A stretch of DNA of 64,000 bases from an archaeon (GTDB lineage Archaea > Thermoproteota > Nitrososphaeria > Nitrososphaerales > UBA183), in the NCBI GenBank assembly GCA_021828185.1, contig JAKASI010000002.1, forward strand, positions 1-64,000. The letters run 5' to 3'. Shown in pieces: positions 9,096 through 16,121 of this stretch. Within the stretch, counting starts at the first letter, position 1. Each line of letters begins with the position of its first letter. The notes under the pieces were generated by a model. That model saw nothing but the letters and a program-made list of their open reading frames with translations, did not search any database and was not told where the DNA came from. A program made the translations under genes and the position numbers.

Positions 9096-10050
9096 TCGCG
9101 CCCCTCTCCTGCATCTTGAGTGCCAGTTCTTTACCGCCCGTACCCATCATCGACTTCCTTTCATCAACCGTCTTCTGTGCCTCGACCACTACCCTTGGAT
9201 CGTCGTAGTAAGTTACCGCAACAACAATCGATTTCGCCCTCTCGCGTGAATCCTCCGACTTGAAGACCCCAGACCCGACGAATACACCATCGCATCCCAG
9301 GGTCATCATCAGCGCCGCATCTGCTGGAGTAGCTATGCCCCCAGCGGCGAAGTTGACGACCGGTAATCTACCAAGCTTGGCTGTCTCCTCTGCCAGCTCG
9401 TAGGAAACCTTGAGCTCGCGGGCTATCCTCAGCAGGTCCTGCGTGTCGCCGGATTCGTAGACCCCCCTCAGCCTTCTGACCTCGTTATTTAGTACCCTAA
9501 TGTGCTTCACGGCCTCCGCGACGTTCCCCGTGCCTGGTTCTCCCTTCGTCCTTATCATGGATGCCCCTTCCGTGATCCTCCGAAGAGCTTCACCGAGCTC
9601 TTTGGCCCCATTTACGAACGGCGTGGTGAAATCCCACTTCCAGATGAACCTCTCCTCGTCAGCGGGTGTCAGGACTTCCGATTCGTCGACCATGTCGACC
9701 CCAACCTGCTGAAGCACCTTCGCTTCGTAAGTGTGCCCAATCCTGCACTTGGCCATCACCGGGATCGTAACGTGATCCAAGATCTCCTCTATCACTTTCA
9801 CGCTCGCCGTTCTCGCAACTCCTCCTTGCTGTCTGACATCGTACGGAAGCTTGTCGAGGACCATGACGGCGACGGCTCCTGCCTCCTCCGCGATCTGCGC
9901 TTGTTCTACCGTGGTGACGTCCATGACGACTCCGTGCTTTAGCATGTGAGCAAAGCCGCGCTTTACGAGGGTGGTGCCTGTCGTTCGCGGTCTTTCCAGC
10001 ACTTTACCAGAAGTGACAGCCACTTCTGGTTCTCCAGCCAGCGAAATCAT
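9088..10050 (-). CDS. pdxS: Pyridoxal 5'-phosphate synthase synthase subunit
   Basis: This TIM-barrel subunit condenses ribose 5-phosphate, glyceraldehyde 3-phosphate and ammonia into PLP. Diagnostic segments include [42 protein letters not shown] (active-site lysine), [25 protein letters not shown] and [17 protein letters not shown]. The open frame extends to 10245, but the ATG at 10050 gives a normal family length (320 residues). It also lies about 25-30 bases after a TATA box at 10073-10080, consistent with a leaderless transcript. It forms an operon with pdxT downstream and is divergent from folP. Confidence 0.96.
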   Translation of the reverse strand: MISLAGEPEVAVTSGKVLERPRTTGTTLVKRGFAHMLKHGVVMDVTTVEQAQIAEEAGAVAVMVLDKLPYDVRQQGGVARTASVKVIEEILDHVTIPVMAKCRIGHTYEAKVLQQVGVDMVDESEVLTPADEERFIWKWDFTTPFVNGAKELGEALRRITEGASMIRTKGEPGTGNVAEAVKHIRVLNNEVRRLRGVYESGDTQDLLRIARELKVSYELAEETAKLGRLPVVNFAAGGIATPADAALMMTLGCDGVFVGSGVFKSEDSRERAKSIVVAVTYYDDPRVVVEAQKTVDERKSMMGTGGKELALKMQERGANV

Positions 10051-10072
10051 GGCGGGGGTTGTCGCTAGGAGA

Positions 10073-10080
10073 CATATAAG
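10073..10080 (-). promoter_or_regulatory. TATA box for pdxS-pdxT
   Basis: On the minus strand this reads CTTATATG. It sits about 27 bases upstream of the chosen pdxS ATG at 10050, where transcription would begin at or next to the start codon; no ribosome-binding site is present there. Confidence 0.6.
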
Positions 10081-10290
10081 TTGCAACCTACATATCGGTT
10101 CATGCTGCATGCTTGCACAAAGTTGAGCATGTAGCAGACAGAATTCCCTCCAGCGGGCTTCATAGGGCTTTGTCACCACGCGCAAGGAAAAAGAGATGCT
10201 ACGAACTGCAGAGAGAAAAGCGAGCTTACGAAAAGAAACGCTCACGCTCGGGAAGAAAACAAGAGGGGAGCTTTTCGCATTTTACTGAAG

Positions 10291-11271
10291 GTGGTTCAGG
10301 CAGTCGCACCAACGAGTTCGGCAATCCTTTTTCCTCCACAGCTAACTCTTTATTCTCAAGCGAGTATCTTCAAGTCGTTGAAGAGTACCTCCAAACTGGG
10401 ATCTGTATCGGTCGGAACCGGTTTTCCAGTCCGGATAATGGCAGCGGTCAACATGAGCCCGGAGTCATTCTACAAGGGTTCTGTTGCCACTACTGCTCAG
10501 GAGATTTCGGCTCGTGCCAGCAGGGCGATCGAAGAAGGAGCCGACCTGATAGATATCGGCGCTATGTCGACCGCTCCTTACCTAGAGAATGAGGTCTCGG
10601 AGGAAGGTGAGGTGACCCGCATACGGCTGGCACTGCATGCGATTGCGGGGATGGACGAAGTTCCTATTTCAGTCGACACGCTTCGCGCGTCGGTTGCGAA
10701 CTTTGCTCTCGAGAGCGGCGCCTCTGTAGTCAATGACGTATCAGGGCTTAAGAACGACGGAGAGATGGCGAAGGTAGTCAGAGATCACGGCGCGTCGCTC
10801 CTTGCAATGGCGCATTCCTCAAAGACTTCCAGGACGAGACCGATCGTTCAGGTACGTAATGCATTGAAGGAGAGCCTGCGAATAGCAGAGAGAGCGGAGA
10901 TAGATGAACGGCGCATCGTGCTGGATCCAGGCATAGGCTTTTTCAGAGAGGAAGGGGCCGGGAAGGCATACTCGCCCCAGAGGCTGTTGCCGTGGTACGA
11001 ATGGGATTGCCAGGTGCTGGCCGACCTTGGAAAGCTGGAGCAACTGCACAGACCCTTGTGCGTGGGTCTGTCACGGAAGTCATTCCTCGGGAAGATTCTC
11101 GACCTGGAGAGCCCAGACGAAAGGCTTCTCGGCTCACTCGCCGCCACGGCGATCGCGGTGATGAACGGCGCACATCTGATAAGAACTCACGATGTGAAGG
11201 AGACGGTACACGCGGTCAGGATTGCCGAGGCAATAAAGAGGCGAGGTCGGCGAGCAAGTTCGGTTTCTTGA
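10291..11271 (+). CDS. folP: Dihydropteroate synthase
   Basis: A pterin-binding TIM barrel that joins the pterin pyrophosphate with p-aminobenzoate or a related acceptor. The first strand IMAAVNMSPESFYKGS corresponds to the family signature, followed by GADLIDIGAMSTAP, ISVDTLRASVA, VNDVSGLKND, LDPGIGFFREEG and GLSRKSFLG; all are expected ligand-binding loops. The start is uncertain. The frame opens at a GTG at 10291, but a TTG at 10378, about 30 bases after the AT-rich CTTTATTC, would give a more typical N terminus. Its 3' end overlaps the convergent folK gene by 56 bases. Confidence 0.93.
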   Translation: MVQAVAPTSSAILFPPQLTLYSQASIFKSLKSTSKLGSVSVGTGFPVRIMAAVNMSPESFYKGSVATTAQEISARASRAIEEGADLIDIGAMSTAPYLENEVSEEGEVTRIRLALHAIAGMDEVPISVDTLRASVANFALESGASVVNDVSGLKNDGEMAKVVRDHGASLLAMAHSSKTSRTRPIVQVRNALKESLRIAERAEIDERRIVLDPGIGFFREEGAGKAYSPQRLLPWYEWDCQVLADLGKLEQLHRPLCVGLSRKSFLGKILDLESPDERLLGSLAATAIAVMNGAHLIRTHDVKETVHAVRIAEAIKRRGRRASSVS

Positions 11272-11737
11272 AGACCTTCTTGTCTGTCCTCAGAGCGTCG
11301 AGCAATTCTGATACGCTCTTCTTCAGCACAGGGTGAACCAGTTCGGGCCTTATCTCGTTCAGGGGCACCAGCACGAATGGTCGTTCCGCGATTTTGGGAT
11401 GTGGTATCTCGAGCCCGGGTTCGGACACGATTTCGTCACCGTAGAATAGGATGTCTAGATCAATGTACCGAGGACCGTATCTCTTGCTGCGCTGCCTGCC
11501 CATCTCACGCTCGATAGCCTGAAGTCGTTCCAGTAGCTCTCTGGGTTCCAGATTCGTCTCCACCGAGGCAACGCAGTTCAGGAACCAGCTCTGGCTTTCG
11601 TAGTACATTGGCTCAGTTTCATAGACAGATGACATCTTGATCAGGCTCATCTGTCGACCAACCATTACGATGGCTCGTCGCAGACTGTCCTCTCTGTCTC
11701 CGAGGTTGGAACCGAGTGCTATGAGTGATTCAACCAT
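11216..11737 (-). CDS. folK: 6-hydroxymethyl-7,8-dihydropterin pyrophosphokinase
   Basis: HPPK transfers pyrophosphate from ATP to hydroxymethyl-dihydropterin, supplying the substrate of FolP. The LIALGSNLGDRE opening, SSVYETEP, FLNCVASVET, the central YGPRYIDLDILFY metal-binding signature and IPHPKIAERPFVLVPL are all visible. The ATG at 11737 was preferred to the longer frame from 11764 because it begins MVESLIALGSN and overlaps the end of folB by eight bases, as expected for coupled genes. The 3' end runs into convergent folP. Confidence 0.94.
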   Translation of the reverse strand: MVESLIALGSNLGDREDSLRRAIVMVGRQMSLIKMSSVYETEPMYYESQSWFLNCVASVETNLEPRELLERLQAIEREMGRQRSKRYGPRYIDLDILFYGDEIVSEPGLEIPHPKIAERPFVLVPLNEIRPELVHPVLKKSVSELLDALRTDKKVFKKPNLLADLASLLPRQS

Positions 11738-12092
11738 CCGATTCTCTCTCCCTTTCAATCTCAATGCCGATGGAAGGCTCGCTCGAGTACTTGGCCTTGC
11801 GCACCTTCACGATGACTCTTTCAACACCGAACACCTTCAGCGCACGTGTCGCAATTCCATCTGCAAGGCTCTCCAGGAGCCTGAATTCCCTCTTCGAAAC
11901 AAATTGCGAGATTTGCTGCATTACTTCCCTGTAGTTGACGGTGTTGTCAATGTTATCGTCTTTGCCTGCTGCCCTCAGTTTGATGATGAGACTTATGTCT
12001 AATATGACCTCTTGCGGCTCCCTTCGCTCTTCCTCTGTGATGCCAATCCTGCATTTGAGGCGCAGGTTGTCGAGGAAGATTCTATCGCTCAT
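11730..12092 (-). CDS. folB: Dihydroneopterin aldolase (FolB family)
   Basis: A 120-residue protein with the family pattern IFLDNLRLKCRIGITEEER (start), EVILDISL, NTVNYREVMQQI and LLESLADGIA, which in bacterial FolB lie around the pterin pocket. It would convert dihydroneopterin to hydroxymethyl-dihydropterin. It precedes folK in a two-gene operon, and folP sits convergently beyond, giving three consecutive steps of folate or pterin cofactor synthesis. Confidence 0.88.
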   Translation of the reverse strand: MSDRIFLDNLRLKCRIGITEEERREPQEVILDISLIIKLRAAGKDDNIDNTVNYREVMQQISQFVSKREFRLLESLADGIATRALKVFGVERVIVKVRKAKYSSEPSIGIEIERERESDG

Positions 12093-12635
12093 TCAGAATT
12101 CCGAATAGTCCTCAAGTCTGATTATAAAAGTGGGTGTTGCATCATACAGCTACATCCACCGCAGATCGTAGTTGGCGAAATCATGGAGTGAACCAAAGTG
12201 TTGCTAGGAGTGCAAACCGGAAGGATGGTGTCCTGCAAGATAGCAGCCGACTCTTCGAGATGATGAACAGATAGGCCGGCGGACAGCTGAGCGTGCGAGA
12301 GACCCGGTCAGCGTCTGATGGCGTTCCTGACTTGTGGGAGTGCTGATGCAAGTCCGTATTATCGTCCAACTCCCAGTAGAACTTGACTGTTTAGCGCCCA
12401 GTGGCTTGGTCCAATAACTTGTTTGATTCAGTTGCTAAGAACCATTCCTTGAAAATCTGCGCAATGGCAGAGATCTCGTGTCCCCTAGATCAAGAGAGAC
12501 CGGAGACGCGACGACGGCTAGCTCCCCTTCTGCCCCACACAGCCTTCCCATCTCTATCCCCTTGGCCTGACCTACAGCTCTAACACCACGTATCTTCTTT
12601 CTTCGAAAGTCCCCTTTCCCTACTATACCTTCAGC
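12093..12635. other. Intergenic stretch without recognisable gene
   Basis: About 540 bases between folB and a methyltransferase gene. The short frames on both strands (about 60 residues each) show no domain or coding signature. An AT-rich patch near 12120-12130 could hold the folB promoter. I see no tRNA. Confidence 0.5.
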
Positions 12636-13247
12636 TTACGGGCGCGTTTTGAGCGACACATACGCCCATCTGTTGGCCAAACCTTCTCCTCGCTCCAGCA
12701 CCTCGAACTCGCCGAGTATCTTTTCCCATTCCTCTTTCGTTACCGCACGCGAGTCCTTTCTCCTCACGGTCTTGGAAACGGTGAGATGGGCCCTTCCCTG
12801 GGGCTTCAGTACGCGCTTCATCTCTCGGACTGCTCCTGCATGATCGACCATGCAGCACAGAAGCCCATTCGCCAGAATGAAGTCAACCGACCCGCTCGGT
12901 ATGAAATCGATCTCCGCAGCGGAGCACGCGTGTGGCTCCACTGTGCCGTCGAGCCCTCGCCTTTCAGCCCTGGCCTTCAGCGCCTCTATCGCTCTTGGGT
13001 CGAAGTCAACCGCGTAGACCTTTCCTGATTTCCCCACCCTTTCGGCCATGGGCAGTGAATAGAAGCCTGGACCTGAACCGAGATCTCCCACAACCTGCCC
13101 TTGCTCGACATACTTCTCAACGAGCCTTTCAGGAGGGCTTAGCAGACGTCGCAGCACGTTGTCCGTCACGAAGACTGGTATTCGCCTGTCGTTCCCGCAA
13201 GGTGTCGTGCACCCTTCCATCGCAGGCGGCTCTTCCTTCTTTGCCAT
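12636..13247 (-). CDS. SAM-dependent class I methyltransferase
   Basis: A Rossmann-fold methyltransferase with motif I VVGDLGSGPGFYSLPMAE, motif II VYAVDFDPRAIEALK, and the GSVDFILANGLLCCM region in place of motif IV. Residues before the fold carry a short Cys-containing segment (EGCTTPCGND). The ATG at 13247 was chosen because the upstream codons to 13343 read through the intergenic gap and have no family counterpart. It follows the cupredoxin operon in the same direction. Methyltransferases of this type often act on small molecules or metalloids, but the substrate cannot be read here. Confidence 0.8.
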   Translation of the reverse strand: MAKKEEPPAMEGCTTPCGNDRRIPVFVTDNVLRRLLSPPERLVEKYVEQGQVVGDLGSGPGFYSLPMAERVGKSGKVYAVDFDPRAIEALKARAERRGLDGTVEPHACSAAEIDFIPSGSVDFILANGLLCCMVDHAGAVREMKRVLKPQGRAHLTVSKTVRRKDSRAVTKEEWEKILGEFEVLERGEGLANRWAYVSLKTRP

Positions 13248-13273
13248 GGCCCTAGTCACCAGTGTACGCCTGT

Positions 13274-13972
13274 TCAGCCCTTCACGATGATTTCTCCGTA
13301 CATCCCCAACTGGGCATGCCCGGGATAGGTGCACATGTACCAAAGAGTCCCGGGCGTGTCGAGTGAGAGGCTATAGGAGTATTCATGCGCCGTCCCCTGG
13401 CCATAATTTGCAGGGGGCAGGAAAGGCGCCATGGCGAACCTTGTCCCCTGCTGCCAGTTCGTCATCATCCCCTGCATGGCCATGTAGGGGTAGGGAGGGG
13501 GGAGCGCAGTGACTACGAAGTTATGATACATGTCTTCGTCCAGGTTAATGATGGTCGCATGAAGCGACGCTCCAATGGGTATCACGAGTATCGGGTCGAC
13601 CAGCCCGGATATCACAAAGACGTCATCCTTTGCATAACTCGGGGGCTGCCTTCCGGTCAGGTTGATAGCGCGGTCGCCGCCCATCGTGAACACGACCAGG
13701 GTTACGTTCTTGGAGTCGAAGACTATTGTATTGTTGTACGGAATCAACCTCGCGTCTTGAGGGGCGTTCTTAATCGTCTGGACTGCCTGTCCGACCTGTA
13801 CCGTTTGACCTTGGGTGGTCATCATTCCCTGCATTATCGACCATTGGGGAAGGTTGGCAGCGCCTTGGCTCTGCCCCAGCTGCAGGCCGTAGAGCGCACT
13901 AGGTACGGTCAAAGCAGAGACGAATCCTGTTCCTATCACCATTGCGAGCAGTATCGCGTACCTGTCCTTCAA
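13274..13972 (-). CDS. Sulfocyanin/rusticyanin-like blue copper protein
   Basis: A 232-residue protein with an N-terminal hydrophobic anchor or signal (about 6-28). Its C-terminal cupredoxin domain carries type 1 copper ligands His150 (in DEDMYHNF), Cys214, His219 and Met224 within the WYMCTYPGHAQLGM segment. This ligand spacing matches sulfocyanins and rusticyanins, which act outside the membrane as electron carriers to terminal oxidases in acidophilic archaea. It overlaps the four-helix membrane protein upstream by four bases. The nearby sulfide:quinone-type flavoprotein and DsrE proteins suggest electrons from sulfur compounds, though that link is inference. Confidence 0.85.
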   Translation of the reverse strand: MKDRYAILLAMVIGTGFVSALTVPSALYGLQLGQSQGAANLPQWSIMQGMMTTQGQTVQVGQAVQTIKNAPQDARLIPYNNTIVFDSKNVTLVVFTMGGDRAINLTGRQPPSYAKDDVFVISGLVDPILVIPIGASLHATIINLDEDMYHNFVVTALPPPYPYMAMQGMMTNWQQGTRFAMAPFLPPANYGQGTAHEYSYSLSLDTPGTLWYMCTYPGHAQLGMYGEIIVKG

Positions 13973-14385
13973 ACTGTTTCACCAGACTTGGCTGGCTGCC
14001 AGACCAGCCCTAGAATGCTCCCTATCAGCATCAACAGCGAGCCTATCATGAAGCCGAACATCGTTGGAAAGGCTATAATCGATGCGACCAGAACGAGAAC
14101 CGAACCCGTTCTGACCTTGCTGACATTCGTGCCATTCATCCATATGACTCCCAGGACGCCTAGGGCGATCACCACGGCTGCAAGGAGAGCGAAGAACGGG
14201 CTCCAGAAGAACCCACCGAACCAGGGCCCTCCGAACAGCGTCCATGGCCCCATCATAGGGTACCCGATTGTGCTACCATCACGCCAGTAGAGCGAGCCAT
14301 AGGCGAAGAAAGCCGCCCCCAATCCCTGAAGGACCAGGCCTACCAGCGAAAGCGTGAACGCAGCTACGGGCTTCTCTTCAACCAT
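13969..14385 (-). CDS. Four-helix membrane protein next to cupredoxin
   Basis: A 138-residue protein with four predicted membrane helices (about 8-28, 58-82, 90-108 and 112-130) and a Trp/Gly/Pro-rich loop (GPWTLFGGPWFGGFFW) between the first two. No known domain was recognised. It overlaps the cupredoxin gene by four bases and follows an ArsR gene by a few bases, so it probably partners the copper protein at the membrane. Confidence 0.65.
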   Translation of the reverse strand: MVEEKPVAAFTLSLVGLVLQGLGAAFFAYGSLYWRDGSTIGYPMMGPWTLFGGPWFGGFFWSPFFALLAAVVIALGVLGVIWMNGTNVSKVRTGSVLVLVASIIAFPTMFGFMIGSLLMLIGSILGLVWQPAKSGETV

Positions 14386-14391
14386 TGGATT

Positions 14392-14721
14392 TCATCTCTT
14401 CTTTGTAAGGACCCTCACGAGCCCCTCGTTCTCCCTGAACTGCTCAAGGAGAACCTGCTTCATCAATTCGCACGCCTGGATTATCTTTGGGTTCGAAACG
14501 CCGTAGTAGACGTTCACCCCGTCCTTCCTTGTCGTCACTATACTTCTCTGCCTGAGGACGGCAAGGTGCTGAGATACGTTAGGCTGCCTGACTCGAAGAG
14601 CGTTGGAGAGCTCCCCTACGGTCTTCTCTCCTTCCCTCAGGGCGTACAGGATGTCTATCCTGATCGCGCTCCCGAGCGTTTTGCAGAGCTCTGCATGCAT
14701 CTCGGAGATTCGGTCTGGCAT
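14392..14721 (-). CDS. ArsR-family winged-helix repressor
   Basis: About 109 residues. The HTH region reads TVGELSNALRVRQPNVSQHLAVLRQ, followed by a wing with a VYYGVSNP ending, as in ArsR/SmtB proteins. No clear CxC metal site is visible, so a metal or redox ligand cannot be assigned. The ATG at 14721 is about 22 bases from a TATA box (14738-14747), consistent with leaderless transcription, while the upstream frame to 14790 runs through the promoter. It is the first gene of the operon with the membrane protein and cupredoxin and is divergent from the DUF5320/PadR genes. Confidence 0.85.
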   Translation of the reverse strand: MPDRISEMHAELCKTLGSAIRIDILYALREGEKTVGELSNALRVRQPNVSQHLAVLRQRSIVTTRKDGVNVYYGVSNPKIIQACELMKQVLLEQFRENEGLVRVLTKKR

Positions 14722-14737
14722 ACCCAAGTGGACATTC

Positions 14738-14822
14738 GCATATATGCATCTACTTAAGAGTTTTGCGAGAATGGGGTGAGGCGGGAGCAACTCTTATATC
14801 AGCCCTGATATGGGAGATATAA
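14738..14822. promoter_or_regulatory. Divergent promoter region with ATATCAG/CTGATAT palindrome
   Basis: GCATATATGC at 14738-14747 serves as the TATA box of the leftward ArsR operon. A perfect inverted repeat, ATATCAG-CC-CTGATAT, covers 14796-14811, and GATATAAT at 14815-14822 fits as the rightward TATA box about 20-27 bases before the ATG at 14842. The palindrome abuts that box and is the natural operator candidate for the PadR or ArsR protein encoded on either side. Confidence 0.6.
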
Positions 14823-14841
14823 TCAGAGGCGATGTAATACA

Positions 14842-15018
14842 ATGCCAAGATACGGATGGGGCGGCCAATGCGGCTGCAGCTGCTCCGGGCCTGGTCATTT
14901 TTGGCCAAGGAGCAGGGACGAAGCGGTGGAAGAGCTGGAGGACTACAAGGCGGGCCTCGAGTCCGAGATAACCGCCCTGGAAAAGAGGATCCAGGACCTC
15001 AAAGGGAAGAAGGAGTGA
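14842..15018 (+). CDS. DUF5320-like small Cys/Gly-rich protein
   Basis: A 58-residue protein. The N terminus is rich in Gly and Cys (GGQCGCSCSGPG) and is followed by a charged coiled-coil helix (AVEELEDYKAGLESEITALE). This two-part layout matches small DUF5320-type proteins that commonly accompany redox or metal-related genes in anaerobes and archaea. It ends six bases before the PadR gene in the same direction, and its ATG lies directly after the TATA/palindrome region. Its function is not known; metal or cluster binding by the cysteines is inference. Confidence 0.65.
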   Translation: MPRYGWGGQCGCSCSGPGHFWPRSRDEAVEELEDYKAGLESEITALEKRIQDLKGKKE

Positions 15019-15024
15019 GAGGGG

Positions 15025-15384
15025 TTGCCGGGAGGATGGTGCAGGTGCGGCCCGTTCAGGGTGAACGTCGTGCCCCAGGGGATGCTCAAGCCCTACATCC
15101 TCCGGCTGCTCTCTGAGAGGCCGATGCACGGCTTCGAGATGATGGAGGAGATATTCCGGCGCACGAGAGGGATGTGGCGGCCGGGGCCTTCTGCCGTCTA
15201 TCCGACGCTCACGTGGCTCGAGGAGGAGGGCTACATCGAGCAGACGAAGAGCGAAGCGAAGGGGGAGAAGGCAAGGAGGCCGTTCAGAATCACGGCGAAG
15301 GGAAAGGATGCGCTGAAGGACTACGACAAGTTCAGGGGGGAGTGGCTCGAGGGGGTCTCTCAGCTCAGGGAGATGTGGTGGTGA
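15025..15384 (+). CDS. PadR-family transcriptional regulator
   Basis: A 119-residue winged-helix regulator with the PadR signature GMLKPYILRLLSERPMHGFEMMEEI, then SAVYPTLTWLEEEGYIEQ and a final RRPFRITAKGKDAL. A Cys-containing N-terminal extension (WCRCGPF) precedes the fold. The TTG start at 15025 lies after a GAGAGGGG purine stretch and only six bases from the preceding small gene, implying an operon. Adjacent thiol and metal-site proteins suggest it answers to thiol or metal stress; the palindrome at 14796-14811 is the probable site of autoregulation. Confidence 0.88.
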   Translation: MPGGWCRCGPFRVNVVPQGMLKPYILRLLSERPMHGFEMMEEIFRRTRGMWRPGPSAVYPTLTWLEEEGYIEQTKSEAKGEKARRPFRITAKGKDALKDYDKFRGEWLEGVSQLREMWW

Positions 15385-15385
15385 C

Positions 15386-15706
15386 ATGAGCAAGACCGTG
15401 GAGCTGCTGTGCTTCGAGAGGTGTCCGACCTACAAGACGACATTGAGAGACCTGGAGGAGATAGTAAACAAGGAGGCCCTGGACGTCCGCGTCGTGCTCA
15501 CCAGAGTTGACTCTGACGACGATGCGAAAAGGCTCAGATTCTTGGGCTCGCCGACTGTCAGGGTCGACGGCGTCGACATCGACCAGACCGCAAGGGGCTC
15601 CAGCCACTTCGGCCTCAGGTGCAGGGTCTACAGAGTCGATGGAAGGGCTCTCGACACTCCGTCAAGGGAGCTGCTGAGGCGAGCTCTGAAAGAGGAACCG
15701 GCATGA
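15386..15706 (+). CDS. Thioredoxin-fold protein with single-cysteine motif
   Basis: A 106-residue protein starting one base after the PadR stop. The LLCFERCPTYK segment replaces a CxxC active site with CxxxC, and FLGSPTVRVDGVDID supplies the cis-proline strand of the thioredoxin fold. The C-terminal part has a further cysteine in FGLRCRVYRVDG. Proteins of this form are common beside mercury or arsenic resistance genes in archaea. It overlaps the next thioredoxin-like frame by four bases. Role inferred as thiol-disulfide or metal handling. Confidence 0.75.
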   Translation: MSKTVELLCFERCPTYKTTLRDLEEIVNKEALDVRVVLTRVDSDDDAKRLRFLGSPTVRVDGVDIDQTARGSSHFGLRCRVYRVDGRALDTPSRELLRRALKEEPA

Positions 15707-15950
15707 CGGCCCAGGTCGCGCTTGTCGTAGCGGAATGGTGCCCTGCCTGCCCGAGCGCCAAAGAACTTGGAGGAATCTCAGGAATGAGATTGACTTTTAC
15801 GAAGAGATTGACATCGCCAGCCCACTCGGGGAGAAGCGGGTTGCAGAATTCAACATTCTGAGCGTGCCTACCACGATGATAGACAGGAGCGTCGCGTTCG
15901 TCGGGGTGCCGGAACGCAATGAGGCCATCAGGAGGGTGACGAAGGGTTGA
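15703..15950 (+). pseudogene. Glutaredoxin/thioredoxin-like protein with frameshift
   Basis: The first frame gives VALVVAEWCPACPSAKEL with a WCPAC redox site. The next residues of the fold (WRNLRNEIDFYEEIDI, then RVAEFNILSVPTTMIDRSV with the cis-proline) are in the frame one base over. The change occurs near 15766 at CTTGG, where one missing T would restore a continuous protein of about 82 residues. It may be a pseudogene or a sequencing error. It sits in the thiol/metal operon after the CxxxC protein. Confidence 0.7.
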
Positions 15951-16073
15951 ATTGCGAAGAGTGTGGGATGGAACTGACCGAGGAGAACACCTTCGGGAGA
16001 GTGATGCACGGGGTGGAAACATAACTTCTGCTGCTCCCACTGCGCCGACAGTTATCAGAAGGACAAAGCCTGA
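15947..16073 (+). pseudogene. TRASH-like metal-binding small protein with frameshift
   Basis: From a TTG that overlaps the preceding stop (TTGA), the frame encodes NCEECGMELTEENTFGRVMHG. After a one-base slip near 16018-16022 it continues as HNFCCSHCADSYQKDKA. The C-x2-C, H-G and F-C-C-x2-C spacing is that of TRASH domains, which bind copper or other heavy metals in archaeal metal-response proteins. One extra A in GAAAC would explain the break. Too short for a typical gene caller. Confidence 0.6.
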
Positions 16074-16079
16074 CTGATA

Positions 16080-16088
16080 TGCATATAT
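16080..16088 (+). promoter_or_regulatory. TATA box for the sulfide:quinone-reductase-like operon
   Basis: GCATATATA, about 36 bases before the ATG at 16122. The same GCATATAT core occurs as the ArsR promoter box at 14738-14747, so shared control by one regulator is possible. Confidence 0.5.
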
Positions 16089-16121
16089 ACGAATAGTCTT
16101 TCGTGTTCTGAGGAAGACGAA

